NCBI GenBank assembly: GCA_003551945.1
Contig: PUNZ01000243.1
Location: 1-9,776, forward strand
DNA length: 9,776 nt
From: Halovenus sp.
GTDB taxonomy: Archaea; Halobacteriota; Halobacteria; Halobacteriales; Haloarculaceae
Direction of reading: 5' to 3'
Made by a program: the position numbers and the translations under genes. The first letter of the stretch is position 1. Each line of letters starts with the position of its first letter. A model generated the notes under the pieces. The model saw only the letters and a program-made list of their open reading frames with translations. It made no database searches and was not told the DNA's origin. Of the stretch, positions 5,451-9,776 are shown piece by piece.

Positions 5451-6866
5451 TTAGTCGTCGGCGGTGACGGCTTCGGCTTCTTCGTCCTGGTAGTACTCTT
5501 CGATGTACTCTTCGCCGATACGGTTGAGTTCCTGCTTTGGCAACATTGAGAGCAGGTCCCACCCGACTTCGAGGGTTTCTTCGATGTCGCGGTTTGCATC
5601 GAACCCTTGTTCGACGAACTCGCGCTCAAATCGTTCTGCGAAGTCAAGGAACTTGTTATCACGCTCTGAGAGCGCTTCACGACCCACAATGTTCACGAGG
5701 TCGCGCAGGTCCTCACCCTCTGCATAGGCAGCATAAAGCTGGTCGGAGACATCGCCGTGGTCGCCACGGGTCAGCCCCTCACCAATTCCATCATCCATCA
5801 GCCGAGAGAGGCTTGGAAGCACGTTAATCGGTGGTTCGACACCTTTGGAGTTGAGGTCAGGGTCAACGATAATCTGTCCCTCAGTGATATAACCCGTCAG
5901 GTCAGGGATTGGGTGCGTGATGTCGTTACTGGGCATCGTCAAGATCGGAATCTGGGTAATGGACCCATCTTCACCCTTGATACGACCGGCACGCTCGTAG
6001 ATGGTTGCCAGGTTGGTGTACATATATCCTGGGTACCCACGTCGACCTGGAACCTCCTCACGAGCAGCACCGATTTCACGCAGTGCTTCACAGTAGTTGG
6101 TCATATCCGTCAGGATAACCAGCACGTGATAGCCCTTATCGAAGGCCAGATACTCTGCAGTCGTCAGCGCCAGTCGTGGCGTCACTGTCCGCTCGACTGC
6201 CGGGTCGTCTGCCAGGTTCATGAAGACCACAGAGCGTTCGAGTGCACCCGTCCGCTCGAAGTCCTCCATGAACTCGTTTGCTTCTTCGGCAGTGATTCCC
6301 ATTGCGCCGAAAATAACGGCGAACTCGGAGCCTTCCTCGTCGTCGCCTTCTTCTTCCTCCGGCACCGTTGCCTGTCGCGCAATCTGGAGCGCCAGTTCGT
6401 TGTGTGGCAATCCGGATGAGGAGAAAATCGGCAGCTTCTGTCCACGCACGAGCGTGTTCATGCCGTCGATTCCCGAGACACCCGTTTGGATGAACTCCTC
6501 TGGATACTCGCGGGAGTATGGGTTGATTGCCTCTCCGACGATTGGACGGCGCTCTTCCGGCACGATATCCGGACCGTCGTCGATTGGACGGCCGGACCCG
6601 TCAAGCACGCGACCAAGCAGGTCCTCGGTCACCGGCATCTGTAGCGTCTCGCCGATGAATTTCACCGAAGCATCACGGTTGATACCGTCGGTTCCCTCGA
6701 ACACCTGAATGGCAACGAGCCCTTCGCTCGTTTCCAGCACCTGTCCGCGTTTCGTCGTTCCGTCTGGCGTCTCGATTTCGACAATCTCGTCGTATCCAAC
6801 CGGCTCGTCAACCTCAGCGAACACCAGCGGACCGCTGATTTCAGTGATTGTTTTGTACTCTTTCAT
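5451..6866 (-). CDS. atpB: A-type ATP synthase subunit B (regulatory, non-catalytic)
   Basis: This 471-residue protein is the full length usual for the archaeal B subunit. Together with A it forms the A3B3 hexamer of the cytoplasmic head, where B holds a non-catalytic nucleotide site. Visible marks: the N-terminal beta-barrel opening YKTITEISGPLVF (4-16), a degenerate P-loop region FSSSGLPHNE (148-157) lacking the GKT of a true Walker A, FMNLADDP (215-222), LTDMTNYCEALREI (252-265), and the family signature PSLSRLMDDGIGEG (351-364). An acidic insert EEEEGDDEEGSE (170-181) and an acidic C-terminus are typical halophile additions. ATG 6866 follows the atpA stop by 2 nt and has no strong ribosome site, so translation is probably coupled to atpA. 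The stop is followed directly by a hairpin-T terminator, making this the last gene of the transcript. Confidence 0.97.
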   Translation of the reverse strand: MKEYKTITEISGPLVFAEVDEPVGYDEIVEIETPDGTTKRGQVLETSEGLVAIQVFEGTDGINRDASVKFIGETLQMPVTEDLLGRVLDGSGRPIDDGPDIVPEERRPIVGEAINPYSREYPEEFIQTGVSGIDGMNTLVRGQKLPIFSSSGLPHNELALQIARQATVPEEEEGDDEEGSEFAVIFGAMGITAEEANEFMEDFERTGALERSVVFMNLADDPAVERTVTPRLALTTAEYLAFDKGYHVLVILTDMTNYCEALREIGAAREEVPGRRGYPGYMYTNLATIYERAGRIKGEDGSITQIPILTMPSNDITHPIPDLTGYITEGQIIVDPDLNSKGVEPPINVLPSLSRLMDDGIGEGLTRGDHGDVSDQLYAAYAEGEDLRDLVNIVGREALSERDNKFLDFAERFEREFVEQGFDANRDIEETLEVGWDLLSMLPKQELNRIGEEYIEEYYQDEEAEAVTADD

Positions 6867-6868
6867 GG

Positions 6869-8647
6869 TTAGTACAGCTCTCGCAGTTGTTCTGTGAGGT
6901 TTTCTTCAATCTCGCTCACGAACTCGTCAGCCTCGTCGTCGGGCGTCGTTCCGATGCGGTTCAGCCGCGGAGCAGCCTCGATAGACTGAATCTCCTCGAC
7001 TGGCACACCGGCATCGAGTGCCTCGAAGGCTTCGTCGTTGAACGACTTGATACCCTGAAGGATTCGGTAAGTCTTCTCTGGAGGAGAGTATCGGTCCACC
7101 TCGTCAAGTCCGTTCTGCTGGAGGTAGGCCTCACGCAGATAGCGGGCAACTTCGAGGGTCAACTGCTGGTCCTCTGGAAGTGCGTCCTTTCCGACAAGCT
7201 GGACAATCTCCTGGAGTTCGTCCTCTTCGTCAAGGACGTCAATTGCCCACTGGCGCAGTTCCGGCCAGTCATCTGCGACGTTCTCAAGGAACCAGTCGTC
7301 AAGCTGGTCACGGTAGAGCGAGTATGATTCGTTCCAGTTAATCGCCGGGAAGTGCCGCCGTTCGGCAAGGTCTGCATCCAGCGCCCAGAAGGTCTTGACA
7401 ATCCGCAGCGTGTTCTGTGTGACTGGTTCGGAGAAGTCCCCGCCTGGTGGCGAGACAGCACCGATTGCCGTGATTGACCCTTCCGTTCCGTTCGTGTTCT
7501 CGTAGTAGCCGGCTCGCTCGTAGAACTGTGCGAGTCGGGCGGCGAGATATGCCGGATATCCTTCCTCACCAGGCATCTCCTCAAGTCGTGAGGAGATTTC
7601 ACGCATTGCCTCTGCCCAGCGTGAGGTGGAATCTGCCATCAGTGCCACGTCGTATCCCATGTCGCGGTAATACTCCGCGATGGTGATGCCCGTGTAAATG
7701 CACGATTCTCGTGCTGCAACAGGCATGTTTGACGTATTCGCGATGAGACAGGTCCGTGCCATCAGTGGGTTTCCGGTCTGTGGGTCAGGGAGTTCCGGGA
7801 AGTCGTCAATCACTTCCGTCATCTCGTTTCCGCGCTCTCCACAGCCGATGTAGACGACGATATCTGCATCGGAGAACTTCGCCAGTGACTGTTGGGTGAC
7901 GGTTTTCCCGGAGCCGAATGGCCCTGGAATTGCGGCCGTTCCACCCTTTGCGATTGGGAACAAGCCGTCGAGAATCCGCTGTCCAGAGACAAGCGGCGTT
8001 CGCGGCGTGTATTTGCTCTTGGTTGGGCGCTGTTTCCGAACAGGCCACTCCTGACGCATGGTAACTTCTTCGCCGTTGTCGAGTTCAGCAACCGTCTCGG
8101 TGACGTTGAAATTCCCGCTCTCGATGGCTGAGATTGTTGCCGTCTCGTCTTCATCGAGTGCATCTGGTGGCACCATCACCTTGTGTTCGATACTTTCGGT
8201 CTCGGGGACGGTCCCGAGGACATCCCCGCGGCCGACTTCGTCGCCTTCCTCAACTTCCGGCGTAAACTCCCAGGTTCGCTCAAGGTCGATACCTGGGGAG
8301 TCAACACCACGGTCAAGGAACGCAGAGCCCATCTTGTCTTCCAACACGTCGAGTGGGCGCTGGACACCATCGTAGATGGTATCGAGCATTCCAGGTCCAA
8401 GGTCCACGGAAAGTGGCGCGCCAGTCGATTCGACTGGCTGTCCTGGTGAGACGCCGGATGTCTCTTCGTACACCTGAATTGTGGTCAGGTTCCCTTCAAT
8501 TTCGATAACCTCTCCCATTAGCCCCTCGTGACCGACATAGACAACGTCGTTCATCCGTGCGTCCAGGTCAACTGCCTTCACGACGGGGCCACTTACGCTT
8601 TCGATGACGCCATCTTCAGTGACGTCGGATTCTGTTGCTTGACTCAT
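6869..8647 (-). CDS. atpA: A-type ATP synthase catalytic subunit A
   Basis: This 592-residue protein is the full length typical of V/A-type catalytic subunits, longer than F-type beta because of the non-homologous bulge domain (about 110-200). It hydrolyses or makes ATP in the A3B3 head on the cytoplasmic side of the membrane complex. Catalytic features are intact: Walker A GPFGSGKT (242-249, Lys248), the GERGNE motif (270-275) with catalytic Glu271, MADSTSRWAEA (337-347) with Walker B Asp339, and SPPGGDFSEP (399-408). The P-loop is continuous, so there is no intein at the site where archaeal and yeast A subunits often carry one. Its ATG (8647-8645) overlaps the atpF stop as ATGA. GAGG at 8652-8655, 4 nt before the ATG, is the ribosome site. 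The sequence is strongly acidic, as in salt-in halophiles. Identification is certain. Confidence 0.98.
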   Translation of the reverse strand: MSQATESDVTEDGVIESVSGPVVKAVDLDARMNDVVYVGHEGLMGEVIEIEGNLTTIQVYEETSGVSPGQPVESTGAPLSVDLGPGMLDTIYDGVQRPLDVLEDKMGSAFLDRGVDSPGIDLERTWEFTPEVEEGDEVGRGDVLGTVPETESIEHKVMVPPDALDEDETATISAIESGNFNVTETVAELDNGEEVTMRQEWPVRKQRPTKSKYTPRTPLVSGQRILDGLFPIAKGGTAAIPGPFGSGKTVTQQSLAKFSDADIVVYIGCGERGNEMTEVIDDFPELPDPQTGNPLMARTCLIANTSNMPVAARESCIYTGITIAEYYRDMGYDVALMADSTSRWAEAMREISSRLEEMPGEEGYPAYLAARLAQFYERAGYYENTNGTEGSITAIGAVSPPGGDFSEPVTQNTLRIVKTFWALDADLAERRHFPAINWNESYSLYRDQLDDWFLENVADDWPELRQWAIDVLDEEDELQEIVQLVGKDALPEDQQLTLEVARYLREAYLQQNGLDEVDRYSPPEKTYRILQGIKSFNDEAFEALDAGVPVEEIQSIEAAPRLNRIGTTPDDEADEFVSEIEENLTEQLRELY

Positions 8648-8970
8648 GTGTCCTCTTCCATCAGGTCGATTCCGATTGCTCGTTTAATCTGCTCGCGCAG
8701 ACTGCCGCTACCAGCGCCGCCCCCGAGCGTAACGACAACCGGTTCGACGCTCGTCTCGACGTTTTTCCGAACATCCCGTGAGAGATGCGCAAGGTCGTCG
8801 TCGTGCATCACAACGATGCCGACGCCCTCATCTTCCAGCGTCTCGGTCACTGCGTCGTCTAGTTCTTCCGGTTTTTCTTCTTCGGGGACGTTTGCGAACG
8901 TTCTGACGCCGGCAAGCCGAAACCCTGTCGTGAACTCCGGGCTGCCGACGACGGCTATTTCTTGACTCAT
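8644..8970 (-). CDS. atpF: A-type ATP synthase subunit F
   Basis: This 108-residue protein has the length of the archaeal F subunit (V-ATPase subunit F family, PF01990). It is a small Rossmann-like protein bound to the central stalk, where it influences rotation and nucleotide exchange. The start MSQEIAVVGS is the first beta strand and loop, GFRLAGV (16-22) the conserved turn, GIVVMHDDD (51-59) the third strand, and LREQIKRAIGIDL (91-103) the C-terminal helix that contacts the rotor. Both ends overlap neighbours in ATGA form: its ATG shares bases with the atpC TGA and its TGA with the atpA ATG, indicating coupled translation. GAGGGTGA about 9 nt upstream of ATG 8970 is a good match to the 16S rRNA tail. 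Its position between atpC and atpA is the standard archaeal order. Confidence 0.96.
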   Translation of the reverse strand: MSQEIAVVGSPEFTTGFRLAGVRTFANVPEEEKPEELDDAVTETLEDEGVGIVVMHDDDLAHLSRDVRKNVETSVEPVVVTLGGGAGSGSLREQIKRAIGIDLMEEDT

Positions 8971-9776
8971 GTGACGAGTTCACCCTCGATTTCTTCCACG
9001 GAGAGCCCGACTTCACGGCCGCGGGCGATCGCGCGAATGTTCTCTATTTCTCGTTCTTTCGCAAGGATATACGAGAGCGCTGAACAGATGGACACCGGAT
9101 AGGTGTACGAGAGGGTATCCGAATACGCCAGCAATGCCCCGTCAAGGGCGTTTTCGAACTGGACGAGACTCTCTGCCTCTGCAAGGTCGGAGAGCGCACT
9201 GGATAGCTCGTCGCCATATGTGCTCTCTCGGATATACTCGACGAGGTCGTCAAAGCTCCCGACGAGCTGACGAAGCTCACCTTCGGTGAACAGCTTGCCA
9301 CCTTCAATGTAGTATGCATCGGGGTCGAGGTCCGTCCCTGTCCGTGACAGCCGAAGTGCATTCCGAACGTTTCGGAAATCAATTTCGGCCTGCAGCACGT
9401 CCAGATACAGCCCTTTTGGGGTGTTTCTGTCAATGAGGCCGGTATCGATATCATCGAGTAAGTGTTCGTAGAACGTCTTGTCGATGGCATTTTCGATAGG
9501 GACGAGGACGTCGCTCTCTGTGAACTCCTCGTATGCGGCATCAAGCCCTTCTTCGAAAATTGTCCCATCGAGCAACTCGACAACTTCTTCGACTGAGCCG
9601 GCAGCAGCGAGCTGGTCGAGCAACGCTTCATCAAACTCACCGGCACGGATGTAATCCGTCTGAATTGCTTCAGGGTCTGCCCCGGAATAGACGCCACGAA
9701 CGGCTGTTTTCGCGTTCCACGCGTCGAATTTCCGCAGGTAATTTGCTATCTGGTCATACAGCAGTCCCTCGGCCCA
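8967..9776 (-). CDS. atpC: A-type ATP synthase subunit C, 5' end cut by the window
   Basis: The frame is open to the right edge of the window and yields 269 residues before the stop; archaeal AtpC is usually about 340-350, so roughly 75-80 N-terminal residues lie outside. It belongs to the V-ATPase d / AC39 family (PF01992), the funnel-like protein that joins the membrane rotor ring to the central stalk. Supporting segments are YDQIANYLRKFDAWN near the left of the visible protein, the EIDFRNVRNALRL stretch, YYIEGGKLFTEGELRQL, and the C-terminal ILAKEREIENIRAIARGR with the re-occurring helix pattern of the family. No start codon can be assigned because none belongs in this fragment; the TTG at 9623 is internal, since the frame upstream of it is family-like and uninterrupted. 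The TGA overlaps the atpF ATG. Confidence 0.95.
   Translation of the reverse strand, partial: WAEGLLYDQIANYLRKFDAWNAKTAVRGVYSGADPEAIQTDYIRAGEFDEALLDQLAAAGSVEEVVELLDGTIFEEGLDAAYEEFTESDVLVPIENAIDKTFYEHLLDDIDTGLIDRNTPKGLYLDVLQAEIDFRNVRNALRLSRTGTDLDPDAYYIEGGKLFTEGELRQLVGSFDDLVEYIRESTYGDELSSALSDLAEAESLVQFENALDGALLAYSDTLSYTYPVSICSALSYILAKEREIENIRAIARGREVGLSVEEIEGELVT

Noticed and set aside
5757..6419. 220-codon plus-strand open frame opposite atpB
   Set aside because: It is antisense to a highly conserved subunit, shows no recognisable domain, and its residue make-up is that of a reverse-complement shadow.
6848..7327. 159-codon plus-strand open frame opposite the atpA end
   Set aside because: Antisense to conserved AtpA sequence; no family resemblance.
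7901..7925. Intein at the AtpA P-loop
   Set aside because: Archaeal and yeast catalytic subunits often carry an intein here, but GPFGSGKT is uninterrupted and the protein has normal length.
8421..8437. Perfect 7-bp inverted repeat CCAGTCG-ATT-CGACTGG inside atpA
   Set aside because: It lies in coding sequence for residues around PVESTG and is explained by codon choice; kept only as a caution for the similar intergenic repeats.
8967..9623. Start of atpC at the TTG codon at 9623
   Set aside because: The frame continues upstream without a stop to the window edge and encodes family-like sequence, so the TTG is an internal leucine codon and the gene is cut by the window.
1..9776. CRISPR array, tRNA/rRNA genes, insertion sequence or attachment site
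   Set aside because: No regularly spaced direct repeats, no cloverleaf-like stretches, no transposase motifs and no long terminal inverted repeats were seen on either strand.

Overview
This window comes from a haloarchaeon (class Halobacteria). The evidence is an A-type (archaeal) ATP synthase operon encoding very acidic proteins, a CetZ tubulin-like protein, a bacterioruberin-type prenyltransferase, and ribosome-binding sites that match the 3' end of archaeal 16S rRNA. GC content, sampled by eye on a few lines, is about 53-55 percent. That is low for most haloarchaea but above Haloquadratum. I do not assign a genus.

Layout, left to right. Positions 1-534 (minus) hold the N-terminal 178 residues of a cryptochrome/photolyase-related protein that runs off the left edge. 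Positions 709-2079 (minus) encode a 456-residue APC-superfamily amino acid permease. It is divergently transcribed from a two-domain universal stress protein (2266-2988, plus). The roughly 190-bp gap between them holds a candidate core promoter for each gene and two inverted repeats. After a 263-bp spacer comes a CetZ-family protein (3252-4424, plus), preceded by a nested inverted repeat. It converges, with a 21-bp gap, on a UbiA-family prenyltransferase of the lycopene elongase type (4446-5330, minus). The right 4.3 kb (5451-9776, minus) is the distal part of the A-type ATP synthase operon in the order atpC (5' end cut off by the window), atpF, atpA, atpB. These genes are joined by ATGA overlaps or a 2-nt gap, and the run ends in a hairpin plus T-tract just after the atpB stop codon.

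How the genes work together. AtpA and AtpB form the catalytic hexamer, and AtpC and AtpF belong to the stalk region, of the membrane machine that couples ion flow to ATP. The permease and the stress protein are a recurrent haloarchaeal partnership. CetZ acts in cell shape or motility. The prenyltransferase probably acts in C50 carotenoid synthesis, and the photolyase-like protein in light-dependent DNA repair or light sensing. Apart from the ATP synthase block there is no evidence that the genes form one pathway.

The most noteworthy points are: (i) the ATP synthase operon appears to stop after atpB, with no atpD in the next 5.4 kb; (ii) the permease/stress-protein intergenic region carries several inverted repeats between the two candidate promoters; (iii) a nested inverted repeat lies directly before cetZ; and (iv) the lycopene-elongase-like gene stands alone, without its usual carotenoid partners. 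I found no convincing new multi-gene system, CRISPR array, insertion sequence, tRNA or rRNA.
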